A model generated the notes under the pieces. That model ran no database searches and was not told the origin of the DNA. It worked only from the letters and a program-made list of their open reading frames with translations. From Gymnothorax reevesii (lineage: Eukaryota > Chordata > Actinopteri > Anguilliformes > Muraenidae): a stretch of DNA of 64,000 nucleotides. Shown here piece by piece: positions 19,347-31,086 of this stretch. Each line of letters opens with the position of its first letter. Position 1 is the stretch's first letter. The DNA is taken from the NCBI GenBank assembly GCA_029721435.1, contig CM056574.1, positions 78,711,001-78,775,000 of the forward strand, read 5' to 3'. The position numbers and the translations under genes are program-made.

Positions 19347-19852
19347 CACTGCCCGGCCAAAAAAAGTCACCATTTGGAAATCAATGAACAAATTCAATAA
19401 TTGGATCATTATCGCGGTTATTAACATGTTTCAGCTGGCAATAATCATTTTTACCCTGACTGATGAAGCGTGTCACTACTCATTTCTTAAAAAATCATGT
19501 CAGAAGACACATCCCTTGATCGTGGAAAAGATGTTACAGCAAGAAAACCATGAATGACAAAAACAAGTATGAGGAATCATTTTCACAAACAAATTTGCCA
19601 CCACAAAGTCCTGACCTTAAACACATTAAAAGTTATTGGGATGTGCTCAAGAAAGACCACCACCAAGTGGTTCAACCATTATGTCGAGAAGACAAGATCT
19701 CGGCCAAAAATTATGGCATTTCTGATCGAAAATAAATGTTCTGGCATTGCATATAGTTGTAAAAACAATGACGAGATGAATATGCACTGTAATCAAAGCT
19801 ACTGGGGTTCCAACTAAATAATTGAGTGTGCGACTATTTTTTTGGCCGGGCA

Positions 19853-19855
<3 letters not shown>
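19347..19855 (-). mobile_element. Internally deleted Tc1-like MITE, copy 1
   Basis: The inverted ends are CACTGCCCGGCCAAAAAAAG at 19347 and the complement ending CCGGGCAGTG at 19855. It sits inside TA repeats, the natural TA target. The remaining interior of about 450 bases holds transposase debris on the plus strand (PPQSPDLKHIKSYWDVLKKD is the third DDE motif) and the complement of the start-codon region near 19515. Most of the transposase is deleted. Confidence 0.88.
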
Positions 19856-19900
<45 letters not shown>

Positions 19901-19939
19901 GTGTATGTGTATGTATATATATATATGTATATGTGTGTG

Positions 19940-20958
19940 TGTTGTGTTCTGTGTTTATGGTTTTATAAGTTTCATGTTCCTAGTTTCATAGTTTCATAGT
20001 TCATAGTTCATGTCACAGTTTTAACAGTTTCTTATCAGGATCAAGTATTTCATAATTCATGCTCATTGTCCATGTTTTTACTTTTCCATGTTTTGTTTCA
20101 TGCCAGGTCTGCCAAGCCACTCCACCGCTTGTCTGCGTTCCGCCCCGTGCCTTCGTTGTTGCACATTTTCAGAGCTCTGGTTGGCTTTGGTATTTCCCCC
20201 TTCCTTCTGTGCTGATTCGGGGCTGTCTAAGCTTAATTGACAATTAACTGTTTTTAAGTTACTAACATTTACTAACATTCACTGGGTGGTGTAATTCTTA
20301 GATAGGCACATTACTAATATTATTAATTTAGACAGGGAGTTTATTGTCATGATTCCTGCTTTACTATTTCAAGTCTTGCTGTGCTTTTCTGTTCTTAACA
20401 TTCATGCTTGCTTCTAAACTGCATACTTAATTGGTACTTAAGCTGAGCACGCTCATTCTCTTAATGAGCAAGTTTTGTCAACCAATCTTTGTCCATGTCA
20501 TGATCTTGCCATGCCTCTTGTTTCTCCTTCTCCAGGTGTTGCCCTTCATGTCTTGATTTCTTACCCTTTATCTGGATGCGGTGGAAGTTAGCTGGCAGAC
20601 AGTGTCTCAAGTCCTTGTTCCCAAGTTTTGTTGCCAAGTTTATGCTCAAGTCTTGTTCAAGTCTCATGCTTTTCACAGTTCTTGTTTTCTTGTATATAGC
20701 GTTTTGTTTTCCAAGCCAAGTCTTGTTATTGACATTTGTCTTATTTCTGTTCATGGTTTTCTCCCTGGAGTTTCCAGTGGTTTTTTGTTCTTGCTGTTTT
20801 TGCTCCTTAGTTATTAGCTCTGTGAAGCTCTCTTTAGTTTGTGTTTTGCAACCCTTTGGGCCAAGACTTTTGTTGGCCTACGTGCCAGTTTTGTTTAATT
20901 TCATTAAATACCCTTTTCCCTTCCACCTCGCTTTTGGTGTCTTCTTGGTCACGCATCA
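19940..20958 (+). repeat. Solo LTR of a chromodomain-type gypsy family, copy 1
   Basis: It starts TGTTGTGTTCTG and ends GGTCACGCATCA. It is the diverged plus-strand equivalent of the LTRs of the element at 34713-41278 (shared landmarks: TTTCATGCCAGGTCTGCCAAG, GGTGGTGTAATTCTTAGATAGG, GCCAGACAGTGTCTC-type stretches, CACCTCGC.TTTGGTGTCT). GTGTG flanks both sides, but it lies in a TG repeat and so proves little. No internal region is present. Open frames of 97-216 codons over it are accidental. Confidence 0.85.
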
Positions 20959-21289
20959 GTGTGTGTGTGTGCGTGTGTGTGTATGTATGTGTATATATAG
21001 ATATATATATTTTTTTTTATTTCACTGTACAGCTAACCAGCTGTGGGGTGGGTGGGAAACGGGTTGGGGGTTATCACTAGCATACTTGATGGAGCTGATT
21101 TTGATGGTTTTTTTTAATGACTTTATAAACTGCCAAAATGTTAATAGGAGATTTATTTTTAAAAAAAGGTTCCATTCGATTTTTGATTATGAGCACAATC
21201 CAACAATCCGACTATTATTAGACTGATCTTCTTTCACTCTACATTGGTTCAGTTTGTTTTAGTCCACTGTGCTTATTTTCTTTGGCACC
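20959..21289. other. TG/TA tract and unassigned DNA
   Basis: A mixed TG/TA simple repeat (20959-21018) is followed by about 270 bases with no recognisable feature. The same stretch is present at 24979-25308. Confidence 0.6.
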
Positions 21290-21595
21290 GGTTGTGAGAT
21301 TCCAGAGATAGAGAAATGTAACACAATGTTCCAATCTAGTGTGAAGGAATCATCATAATGGTCAGAATGTGTTTTTAATTTCCCTATTCAATCCCGCAAC
21401 CGATTTGACGGTTAACAAGCATGGAGGACAGTTTTGGTTGCAAGGTTGAATTGGGAAATAAAGAACACATTCCGACCATTGTTAAGATTGTATTACGTTA
21501 GATTGGTATGATGTGTCACATTCCTCAATCTCCCTTTTGAATTTCACAGCCAGTACCAGTATCATTTCCTTAATCTTCCTACTGAACCTTGCAAC
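21290..21595. repeat. Foldback MITE, copy 1
   Basis: Arms are inverted about a centre near 21415. ATAATGGTCAGAATGTGTTT (21354) pairs with the complement of AAGAACACATTCCGACCATT (21460), and TTCCCTATTCAATCCCGCAACC pairs with GGTTGCAAGGTTGAATTGGGAA. Outer segments containing AATGTAACACA and TGTGTCACATT also pair. GGTTGCAAGGTT also occurs inverted at the far right end. No coding capacity. Copy 2 is at 25309-25615. Confidence 0.75.
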
Positions 21596-23328
21596 CAGCA
21601 CAGGAGACGGAATCCTTATCCACAAAAAAGCAAAAAAGAGAATTGAAAAGGCAGCGCGACCGGCGCGCTCACAAGGGTGAACATTGGGCTAGCCTTCCCC
21701 AGGTGGAAGGAGCTTATGAAGGAGAAAGATTTTCTAAGGGACGCTGAAGTTGCCAGCTTTCTCCTCGACAAGTAAGTCAACTGTACTGCATAAATTAGCC
21801 AAAACGCAACTTTTCATTCAGTTTTGTTAGAGTCTTGCTTGTTACCATAAGCAGCATAATAGTAGATCTTGCTAAAATACTATATTCTCATTGTTACAGG
21901 GGGAACTGTATGTTTAGCTGGCATTTACTGTGACTAAAAGCCGGCGTTTATTGCGACTAAAGTTACTGAAACCACGTAAACATACAGGCTCATAACTACG
22001 AAAGGTGCTCATCTCCTATACGTGAATGAAACGGCTAAACAGTTCCTAAAACGTGCTTAATTTTTGTCATATAGGACTAAAGAATAAGCTACACTTATGG
22101 TCATATTTTAATAATGCTGTTTTCAGTGCATCAATTTTCCGGGCTCGATCGGCAGAGATAGTTTTATTTTTCATTTGCCGCCAGAGTTCTTTTTACTCTT
22201 TGACGTTTCTTCTTGTGCGGTCCGGAAAGAATGCTGTTATTGCACTTTATGATGTTGGCAGTGGCGCAAATCGAACGGGGAATTGGGGGGATTGGGAGAC
22301 TAATCACGAGGCGGGGATAATGATCGAGAACTAGCCAGGACTAACTGTTGTCATAAAGGATGTGTCTGCATGTGTCTGGTCCATGCAGCAGACTTCTTTT
22401 CGTTCGCATTCAAGGTACTGTGTTTCGCTGCTTCATGTATTATATCGAGGGCTGACCGCAATTAACAGTTATGTCCGGATCTTATGTATTGGGCATAACT
22501 GTTTATTGCAATCAGCCCTCGTTATGCTGGCTTTCGGTTCACTAGTACCAGTTCTATTAATACATCCATCAGCGTTGACAGGACTTTTTGATACACGGTG
22601 GCTGCTGTAGTTGCAATACGTGTTTAAAAAAGTGAGGCGCTAGAGTGCATTTTTTATTTGAATGTAATACACAATTCCAACGCAGGATGGGAGTAATTCC
22701 TACACAATGTCCCTTTAAATTAGAAAAAATAAAATTTACGCTGAGAGGCTCCCTGAGGAAATTTCATAGGATATGGACTCCCTTCTTAGTCTATTATGAC
22801 AGACTACAGATATCGAACTGGGATGAGCATTGATACGAACTGGGCTTAGTACACACTCACATAGGACTGGGCTTCTCTCTCCCCCTTCTCTTTCTCCTGA
22901 TCTTCCCCCCCTCCCCCCTTTTCTTTTCCGTTTTCTTTTTCCTTCTCCTCTCTTCCTTTGGGTGTGTTGTCTGTATTTTTGTTTCCTTGTTTGTCTGACC
23001 AGGTTACTCACCATTACTTTGGTCGATGTGAGCAGAACTTTTGCTGCCTCACAGGCAATGACTGAGACCTAACCAGTATTCTGAAGATTTCTGTGTATCG
23101 TGGGTCCATTGGTCTCAATTTGGTGGGGCCTTGCCCCTTTATATCAGAATGACTGGTGACTTTCATACTTGACGCTGCTCACATATCAGGCCACCTGCTT
23201 TGTATTGTCCCCGTTACATTGTCATTTTTGCTCATTTTATTGAAGCTATAATGGTAATATACTCTGTGTATTTATTTCTTTTATTTTTATTCCCCCTTCT
23301 ATTATCTGTTTATGTATGTATATGGATG

Positions 23329-23372
<44 letters not shown>

Positions 23373-23376
23373 TACA

Positions 23377-23882
23377 CACTGCCCGGCCAAAAAAAGTCAC
23401 CATTTGGAAATCAATGAACAAATTCAATAATTGGATCATTATCGCGGTTATTAACATGTTTCAGCTGGCAATAATCATTTTTACCCTGACTGATGAAGCG
23501 TGTCACTACTCATTTCTTAAAAAATCATGTCAGAAGACACATCCCTTGATCGTGGAAAAGATGTTACAGCAAGAAAACCATGAATGACAAAAACAAGTAT
23601 GAGGAATCATTTTCACAAACAAATTTGCCACCACAAAGTCCTGACCTTAAACACATTAAAAGTTATTGGGATGTGCTCAAGAAAGACCACCACCAAGTGG
23701 TTCAACCATTATGTCGAGAAGACAAGATCTCGGCCAAAAATTATGGCATTTCTGATCGAAAATAAATGTTCTGGCATTGCATATAGTTGTAAAAACAATG
23801 ACGAGATGAATATGCACTGTAATCAAAGCTACTGGGGTTCCAACTAAATAATTGAGTGTGCGACTATTTTTTTGGCCGGGCA

Positions 23883-23885
<3 letters not shown>
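23377..23885 (-). mobile_element. Internally deleted Tc1-like MITE, copy 2
   Basis: It is identical in structure to the element at 19347-19855 and was copied by the 4-kb duplication, so it is not an independent insertion: the flanking LINE tail and LTR are the same. Confidence 0.9.
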
Positions 23886-23920
<35 letters not shown>

Positions 23921-23959
23921 GTGTATGTGTATGTATATATATATATGTATATGTGTGTG

Positions 23960-24978
23960 TGTTGTGTTCTGTGTTTATGGTTTTATAAGTTTCATGTTCC
24001 TAGTTTCATAGTTTCATAGTTCATAGTTCATGTCACAGTTTTAACAGTTTCTTATCAGGATCAAGTATTTCATAATTCATGCTCATTGTCCATGTTTTTA
24101 CTTTTCCATGTTTTGTTTCATGCCAGGTCTGCCAAGCCACTCCACCGCTTGTCTGCGTTCCGCCCCGTGCCTTCGTTGTTGCACATTTTCAGAGCTCTGG
24201 TTGGCTTTGGTATTTCCCCCTTCCTTCTGTGCTGATTCGGGGCTGTCTAAGCTTAATTGACAATTAACTGTTTTTAAGTTACTAACATTTACTAACATTC
24301 ACTGGGTGGTGTAATTCTTAGATAGGCACATTACTAATATCATTAATTTAGACAGGGAGTTTATTGTCATGATTCCTGCTTTACTATTTCAAGTCTTGCT
24401 GTGCTTTTCTGTTCTTAACATTCATGCTTGCTTCTAAACTGCATACTTAATTGGTACTTAAGCTGAGCACGCTCATTCTCTTAATGAGCAAGTTTTGTCA
24501 ACCAATCTTTGTCCATGTCATGATCTTGCCATGCCTCTTGTTTCTCCTTCTCCAGGTGTTGCCCTTCATGTCTTGATTTCTTACCCTTTATCTGGATGCG
24601 GTGGAAGTTAGCTGGCAGACAGTGTCTCAAGTCCTTGTTCCCAAGTTTTGTCGCCAAGTTTATGCTCAAGTCTTGTTCAAGTCTCATGCTTTTCACAGTT
24701 CTTGTTTTCTTGTATATAGCGTTTTGTTTTCCAAGCCAAGTCTTGTTATTGACATTTGTCTTATTTCTGTTCATGGTTTTCTCCCTGGAGTTTCCAGTGG
24801 TTTTTTGTTCTTGCTGTTTTTGCTCCTTAGTTATTAGCTCTGTGAAGCTCTCTTTAGTTTGTGTTTTGCAACCCTTTGGGCCAAGACTTTTGTTGGCCTA
24901 CGTGCCAGTTTTGTTTAATTTCATTAAATACCCTTTCCCCTTCCACCTCGCTTTTGGTGTCTTCTTGGTCACGCATCA
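23960..24978 (+). repeat. Solo LTR of the same gypsy family, copy 2
   Basis: Copy of 19940-20958 carried by the 4-kb duplication. It differs from copy 1 at a few bases (for example TTGTTGCC against TTGTCGCC near 20629/24649). Confidence 0.88.
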
Positions 24979-25308
24979 GTGTGTGTGTGTGCGTGTGTGT
25001 GTATGTATGTGTATATATAGATATATATATATTTTTTATTTCACTGTACAGCTAACCAGCTGTGGGGTGGGTGGGAAACGGGTTGGGGGTTATCACTAGC
25101 ATACTTGATGGAGCTGATTTTGATGGTTTTTTTTAATGACTTTATAAACTGCCAAAATGTTAATAGGAGATTTATTTTTAAAAAAAGGTTCCATTCGATT
25201 TTTGATTATGAGCACAATCCAACAATCCGACTATTATTAGACTGATGATCTTTCACTCTACATTGGTTCAGTTTGTTTTAGTCCACTGTGCTTATTTTCT
25301 TTGGCACC

Positions 25309-25615
25309 GGTTGTGAGATTCCAGAGATAGAGAAATGTAACACAATGTTCCAATCTAGTGTGAAGGAATCATCATAATGGTCAGAATGTGTTTTTAATTT
25401 CCCTATTCAATCCCGCAACCGATTTGACGGTTAACAAGCATGGAGGACAGTTTTGGTTGCAAGGTTGAATTGGGAAATAAAGAACACATTCCGACCATTG
25501 TTAAGATTGTATTACGTTAGATTGGTATGATGTGTCACATTCCTCAATCTCCCTTTTGAATTTCACAGCCAGTACCAGTATCATTTCCTTAATCTTCCTA
25601 CTGAACCTTGCAACC
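25309..25615. repeat. Foldback MITE, copy 2
   Basis: Copy of 21290-21595. Here the right end continues into GATATGTGAG, which gives the undisturbed right flank. Confidence 0.75.
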
Positions 25616-26009
25616 GATATGTGAGAAAACGGGTACAATGAAGGGATTTGGGATACATTATCATACAGAGGTGTACATGTACTTCGTTCGTCACAATACT
25701 GAAGTTTTTTTTTTTTTTTTGCTCGGCAGGGTATCTTAGCCTCTTTGTGCAGATGTGTTTGCCAACGGACATGGAGCTCCAAATTTATGCACGCAGTTAC
25801 AATATATCACCATATGGCACACATGGATCAGTTATTGCAGAGCCGTATATAGAGAGAGTCTGGCCAACTTGGGGTTCGAACATCTGAGCTATCCCGCTAT
25901 GCTGAATGGTTGTGAGCTGGTCACGTGTTTTATGGATGCCATATTTGCTACCATTAATCAATATTCATCCAGCGATCCCCATAGGAAAGAATTGAATATG
26001 ATGTCATTA

Positions 26010-27522
26010 CACTGAACAAAACTATGAATGCACCACCAGATATTTTGTGAATTTTATTACATATGGGATAATGTGAACCTTAGCAAATTTTACGACATGA
26101 TAAAGACATCTATACTGATCATATTGATGTCCGTTACACCTTGATACACGCACAATCAAAAGTTTGGCAACAGTTTCAACAGGGAAGGGGTGGATACCAT
26201 AAATTTCACAGTTTAGTATCGCGTATGTCCGCCATGCGCATCTCTCAACGAGACACATCTCCTACGCATGGAGATTACCAGACTGTCTATGGTGGCCTCT
26301 GGAATGTTGTTCCACTCCTCCTGGAGCGCTATACGGAGTTGCCGGACATTACCTGGGACTGGAACACGGTCCCGGATACGCCGATCCAGAGCATCCCAAA
26401 CGTGTTCTATGGGCGACATGTCGGGCGAATATGCGGGCCAGTCCAGCACCTGAACGTTCTTAGCTGTGAGGAACTGGGTGCAGACCCTAGCGACATGAGG
26501 ACAGGCGTTATCATGCTGGAAGGTGACATTATGCTGTTGGACAAACGGTACTACAGTTGGTGCAAGGATCTCATCACGGTACCTTTGGGAGTTCAAGTTG
26601 CCACCGATGAAATGTAATGGAGTTCTGTCTGTGTGCAATCCCTGCCCACACCATGACACCGCCTCCGCCATGGGCGACTCTCCGGGCGACATTTGCGTCA
26701 GCAAACCGTTCACCGACACGGCGCCACACGTCGTCTCCCATCCTTGTGATACAAATTGAATCTTGATTCATCTGTGAACAGCACATTTCTCCATCGAGCC
26801 AAGGGCCACCAGAAGTGTGCGTTAGCCCATGCGAGACGATTCCGGCGGCGTACGTCTGTGAGGTCCAGCCCACGCTGAGGGCGTCGAGCATGCAATTCTG
26901 CTTCTCGGAGGCGGTTGCGAACTGTTTGAGCAGAGATTCGTCTATTGTTCAGACCGACTGTCTCATCGGCCGTGCGTGTCGCTGGTCTGAAAAGTTCACG
27001 CAAGTGCACCAGCCGGATGTGACGATCCTGAGCAGGGGTGGTCACACGTGGATGACGCCGATGAGGCCTGTTCGCAGTGCCTCCATCTGTCGGAAACGCT
27101 GTCGTAGACGAACTATGGTACTGTAGTGAACATTCAGCTGTGCAGCGAGCCCTCTGATGGACATTCCAGCATTCAGCATGCCAATGGCACGCTCCCGCAT
27201 AATTTGAGACATCTGAGGCATGGCTGCGTGTGACAAAATCCAACATTTTGGTGTGGCCTTTTATAGTCCCCGGCCCAAGGTTTGTCTGAGTCCTGCTCAT
27301 TCTGTCTGAGCAGTGTCTGGGTACACCGCACTCATTTACTCATATACCAATCATTACACCGGTGAAAAAAAATCTCAATGTCTGAGCTGAACTCAAATTT
27401 TAGACATCAATCAATGGAAACATTCCTTTTGCAAATGAAAACAAATATATTTGGTGTTTCATAACGGCATACTTGAAATGGTGCCAATATTTCAAGTGGT
27501 GCGTTTATATTTTTGTTCAGTG
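26010..27522 (-). mobile_element. Tc1-like transposon, full length (1513 bp)
   Basis: The ends are CACTGAACAAAACTATGAA (26010) and the complement of CACTGAACAAAAATATAAA (27522), and both are flanked by the TA target. The single gene lies on the minus strand. The element is complete in structure, but its transposase frame is shifted three times. Confidence 0.92.
26213..27236 (-). pseudogene. Tc1-like transposase, full length but frameshifted
   Basis: On the minus strand the protein starts near 27218 (MSQIMRERAIGML, then GLAAQLNVHYSTIVRLRQRF, a helix-turn-helix). It continues in a second frame with TVRNRLREA and NVLFTDESRF (first catalytic Asp). A third frame gives GVMVWAGI, and a fourth gives VTFQHDNACPHVAR (second Asp), LDWPAYSPDMSPIEHVWD (Glu/Asp motif) and a stop at 26213. 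Shifts fall near 27055, 26740 and 26650. All catalytic motifs can still be read, so the inactivation is recent relative to other Tc1 copies here. The enzyme would act on the ends at 26010 and 27522. Confidence 0.88.
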
Positions 27523-28026
27523 TAAATTCAGTAAGTTATTCAATTATACAATTATTTGTACATATATTTAATTATTAATTTTTCCTGGTTTCTAAAATAA
27601 GGATATGATGTTTACATGCACAAAGGCAATAATGGGACTCTTCAAAAAGCCGATCATACCCGGGGTACTGAAGTCAATGTAACTAAACGCACTCAATAGA
27701 GAATACATTGCAATTTCTCATTTACTGTAACACCAGCAGCATTGAGATCTTCCTAGAGTGGACGTGTCATATGAAAGTTAAAGCTTGCAACCAACGTTAA
27801 ATTTACTCGACTCGTTTCATTCATTTCTTGTACACCAAGGGACGGATCTACTAAGATCCCAATTTGCGTGTACTAATTTGCGCGTGCAATCTAGAATTTT
27901 GCGTGTGGGGCTGAACCGCGGTTTGCAGGTGATTTACTAAGAGTGATTGCGCAAATGGCAACAGGTGCAAACGTGTTGGACACACCCTATTTAAATGAGG
28001 GCTTTGCGTGTTTCATGGTTTGCAGC

Positions 28027-28423
28027 ATGGAGAGTTTGGAGAGAAGAAAGCGCAAAATGAAATTCGACCCTATGGAATTAGAGGTGTTGGTAGATGAAGC
28101 CAATAAACACGTGAATAAGCTACAGCAAAGAAATCTGACAGTCGCACAAAGGAACGCCATATGGGCGGAAATCTGTAAAAAAGTAAATGCTGTGGGTAAA
28201 ACGATGCGAACAGTGAATGAAGTGAAAAGACGATATCAAGATATCTGAAGACGAACAAAAGAAAAATTGGCGTATAATATAACATCTGCATAGAAAACAG
28301 GTGGGGGCACAGTGGATGAGATGCCTCTGACCAGCATTGAGGAATAGGTGCAGTTAACGTTCTGCGAGACGCAAGTCACTGGAATTGCCGGGTATGACAC
28401 ACTGGACCAAACAGCAGAACAAG
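28027..28423 (+). pseudogene. Harbinger Myb/SANT-like DNA-binding protein, exon 1
   Basis: From the ATG at 28027 the frame reads MESLERRKRKMKF, ELEVLVDEANKHVNKLQ, QRNAIWAEICKKVNAVG and VNEVKRRYQDI, a Myb/SANT-like trihelix domain. The frame is then interrupted by TGA at 28246-28248, TAG at 28291-28293 and TAG at 28345-28347, and it remains recognisable to a donor, AAG|GTAGGC, at 28424. In this superfamily the protein helps nuclear import and end recognition by the transposase. The codon ATG at 27943 is also in frame; I prefer 28027 because it sits right before the basic, conserved start. Confidence 0.82.
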
Positions 28424-28569
28424 GTAGGCGCACAATAATACTGTATAAACACACTTTTTCTGAAAAGATATTTATTTAGTAAGTGAAAAATGAATGTACC
28501 TCCTGTGGTTACATTTTGCTGTCCTTTAACTCAAATCCCAAACAAAAAACATTTATTTTTTACATGTAG

Positions 28570-29000
28570 AATCTTCAGCAGAAGTCCAGCCGTCCACCTC
28601 AAATCTCCCCAGAGCAGCCGCCACCCCTGCAGAGCCTCGAAAGGGTCCCGAGGACATTGATCTGGAGTTGCTGGAAGAACAAAAGAAACAGTCTGCAGCC
28701 ATTCAGACAATTGCACGGGAGATGCGAGCGGCGTCATCGTTGGCACGGGCGGCAAGGCGCGATACTCAGGCCATTGCCACGCACTGCAGACAGATGGTCA
28801 GCGCAGTATCTGCCCTGACGATGGCCGTCAATTCTGTGGCAAGAGGGCTACGGGAAGGGATGCAGGCAATGACTGCCCTCAATCCAGGTGGAGAAGCGGG
28901 CCGACCGAGCCCCACAGCGACAGCCAGGCAGCCGGGCACCGGAGAGGGAGGGCTATATGATGAAGAACTGCTTTTTTCTTTCTTTTTTTTTCCACCATAA
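28570..29000 (+). pseudogene. Harbinger Myb/SANT-like protein, exon 2
   Basis: An acceptor, TTTACATGTAG, at 28569 opens a phase-1 continuation: SSAEVQPSTSN, a long charged helix LELLEEQKKQSAAIQTI, and Ala-rich segments, to a stop at 28998-29000. The frame matches exon 1 exactly across the 146-base intron, so the splice structure is intact although exon 1 has three stops. The C-terminal helices resemble the dimerisation tail of these partner proteins. Use of the stop at 28998 is unverified. Confidence 0.7.
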
Positions 29001-29279
29001 ATGTTAAGACTATAGCCTAATACATTTTCTGACTGAAACAATGTGTCTTTAATTTGATTTTGCGGGACTTAACATAATTAGACGTGAATGAGTATTTCGT
29101 TTGATAATGTTTGGAATTCAGAAAGTGATTTCAGTCTTTTTTTTTCAATAAATGTTGATTTGCTTAACTTTGCAATGTTCTGCAGTTTGTTGGGTCACAC
29201 TAGCCAGAGGGAACGGCATTGTATTTCAATCTACAACGCATTATTGAATGAAAATAGAAAAATGCACATACCAAACAGC

Positions 29280-29641
29280 TCACAGGAAGTGACTTCGAAT
29301 GAGATTGCTGCGTGTCTGCATCCCTGCAGCATTGGGTTGTTGCTCCATACAGGGGGGCAGGTCGGCGTTCTCCTCCGGCATGGCCTCATGCTCCAGCCCG
29401 TGTTGCTTGGCGATGTTATGTAGCATGCAGCAGGTCACTACAATCTGGGCCACTTTTTCTGGCCTGTACAGCAGTGCTCCACCAGTGCGATCCAAACAAC
29501 GGAACCTGCTCTTCAGGATTCCGAAGGTGCGCTCCACAATTTTCCGTGTACGGATATGGGCCTCGTATCTTATTTCTCCGGCAGTGGTCGGGTTGAGAAC
29601 AGGTGTCAGGAGGCAGGGGTGTTGGGGGTATGCACTGTCAC
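29280..29641 (-). pseudogene. HARBI1-type transposase, exon 2 (C-terminal catalytic part)
   Basis: On the minus strand, from an acceptor at 29643-29642, the frame reads DSAYPQHPCLLTPV, EIRYEAHIRTRK, IVERTFGILKSRF (catalytic Glu), YRPEKVAQIVVTCCMLHNI and a tail ending at 29280. This completes a DDE_4 catalytic domain. The exon itself is uninterrupted. Confidence 0.85.
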
Positions 29642-29725
29642 CTTAAAAAACATATGAATCAATGTGAAACATGCTCTTGTTTTTAATGAAATAAATTTCG
29701 CGAAGGATTTTACAAATTGACTCGC

Positions 29726-30398
29726 CTACAAGCCAGGCATCTCCAAACTCGCGATCTCGCAACTTGGAAAACAGAACTGTTTCTCAGAATAAAAGAATCA
29801 TGTACTGACCCGGGATATTTTGCACAACGTTGGAAATGATGCCTTTGGCATCACAAACGCACTGCACATTCAATGAATGCGTGTGTTTGCGATTTCTGTA
29901 CACGTGCTCCGTGTCTGCGGGGGGCACAAGCTGCACATGGGTGCAGTCAATCGCCCCTATAACTCTAGGAAATCCAGCTACTGCAAAAAAACCTTGTTTG
30001 GTCTCATTCAATGAGTGCCGAGTGCGTGGAAACCTAATGAACTTGGCCATCCGGCGCGACATGGCATTTAGGACTTCAGACAGCACATCTGAAAAACGGG
30101 ATTGGAAGATCCCAGCTGTAATAGCTACCGTACACTGGAATGACCCAGATGCAAAAAAATGCAAACTTGCAAGGAGTTTTGTCATTGCAGGTATTGCATG
30201 ACTCCTTCTCGTGGCTGGCTCCAAATCCTCTCCGAGTTCCTCCAACAGCTCCAAACTGGCAGTGCTGGGTAGGTGATATGTTTTAATGATTTTTTCCTCG
30301 TTCATTCCAAAAACGTTCACACGAGGGCGAAAAATGTGTTCTCTGCGTCTCCTTTCATGATTTCGATGTCTCCTTCTTGCGACAATAACCGTAGCCAT
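29726..30398 (-). pseudogene. HARBI1-type transposase, exon 1, frameshifted near its end
   Basis: From the ATG at 30398 (MATVIVARRRHR) the frame carries EHIFRPRVNVFGM, TKLLASLHFFASGSFQ, GAIDCTHVQL (catalytic Asp), NRKHTHSLNVQCVCDA (second Asp) and NIPG. One base appears to be missing near 29815, and a second shift follows about 45 bases later. The exon then reads LRDREFGDAWL up to position 29726. The likely intron is 29642-29725 (84 bases) and begins with GC instead of GT, GTAG|GCGAGT. The upstream in-frame ATG at 30431 is less likely because the conserved start is at 30398. Confidence 0.8.
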
Positions 30399-30717
30399 GT
30401 GTGCGCAATTACGCATACAAACCGTTTGCACCTCCTTTTGACACGTGTTAAAATATAGACGCAGATTTTATTAGCAAAATTTCTTTGAGGTTTGATAAAT
30501 CAATTTGCGCGTGCTAAATTAATATATTTACATTATCTCCTCCCAACACACGCACAATTGCGTGTAAACGCCCCATATTGCATATTCATTGTGGCAGACG
30601 TACTAACTGGATGCAGACGTGCTATTTTGCACCTTTGAAAGAGGCAACCCTTACTGTGCACTGTTAGTAAATCAGTTTGAACATATACACGCAAAGCTTT
30701 TGTAGATCTGGCCCCAA

Positions 30718-31086
30718 GAGTGTAAGGTTCTGTTTATCACATAACAGAGAAGCATAATAGACAAATGTAATTTCTGTCAGCGCCTTGATGGAAACGTTAG
30801 ATAATTCACAGGCATTGTAGCATTGCACTAAGTCCATTACATTTGGTATTCAGTTTAGCTACATATTAATAACGTGACGAAGCAGGGCGGTTTTTTTTTA
30901 TTAAGTACAACATTGGTTAAGGTGACGACAGTCTTGCAATTTCGGTAATACAATCAGCCACCATAAAGCCGCTTTCACACTGGACGCAAAACAAATTTTT
31001 TGCACGACAGATTGCATTCAAAGTCAACACGAATACACGCGACCTTTCGTCAATTGGCTTTCGAATAGGAGCGCTTGGGCACTGCT
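30718..31086. other. Flank of Harbinger element; no gene
   Basis: No coding sequence or known repeat is recognised. It lies inside the inverted-end element 25837-31514. Confidence 0.5.

Larger units (their letters stand above)
17542..21595. repeat. Tandem duplication of about 4 kb, copy 1
   Basis: The copy starts at CAGCACAGGAGACGG inside the TTAA transposon and ends after CCTTGCAAC at 21595. It contains the transposon 3' part, LINE tail, (TA)n, Tc1 MITE, solo LTR, TG/TA tract and a foldback MITE. Copy 2 follows directly, with a junction at 21595/21596. By eye, only scattered substitutions (for example GACATAG against GAGATAG near 18104/22156), a 2-base indel and microsatellite length separate the copies. 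Confidence 0.95.
21596..25615. repeat. Tandem duplication of about 4 kb, copy 2
   Basis: Direct copy of 17542-21595, shorter by about 34 bases, mainly because the TA tracts are shorter (for example 23340-23364 against 19285-19336). After CTTGCAACC the sequence continues into unique DNA at 25616. This shows that the right breakpoint is at the outer edge of the foldback MITE. Confidence 0.95.
27839..30714. mobile_element. Two-gene PIF-Harbinger transposon (2.9 kb)
   Basis: The ends are GGGACGGATCTAC at 27839 and GTAGATCTGGCCC at 30714, with similarity continuing inward (TTGCGTGTA and TACACGCAA). CAA flanks both sides (27836-27838 and 30715-30717), the 3-bp duplication typical of the superfamily. 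It carries the standard pair of convergent genes: a Myb/SANT-type DNA-binding protein on the plus strand and a HARBI1-type transposase on the minus strand. Both are disrupted. Confidence 0.92.

Noticed and set aside
20576..21226. 216-codon plus-strand frame with hydrophobic segments, repeated at 24596
   Set aside because: It covers the solo LTR and a TG/TA microsatellite; the CVCVRVCVC run is simple repeat and the protein has no family resemblance.
26141..26617. 158-codon plus-strand frame
   Set aside because: Antisense of the Tc1-like transposase at 26213-27236.
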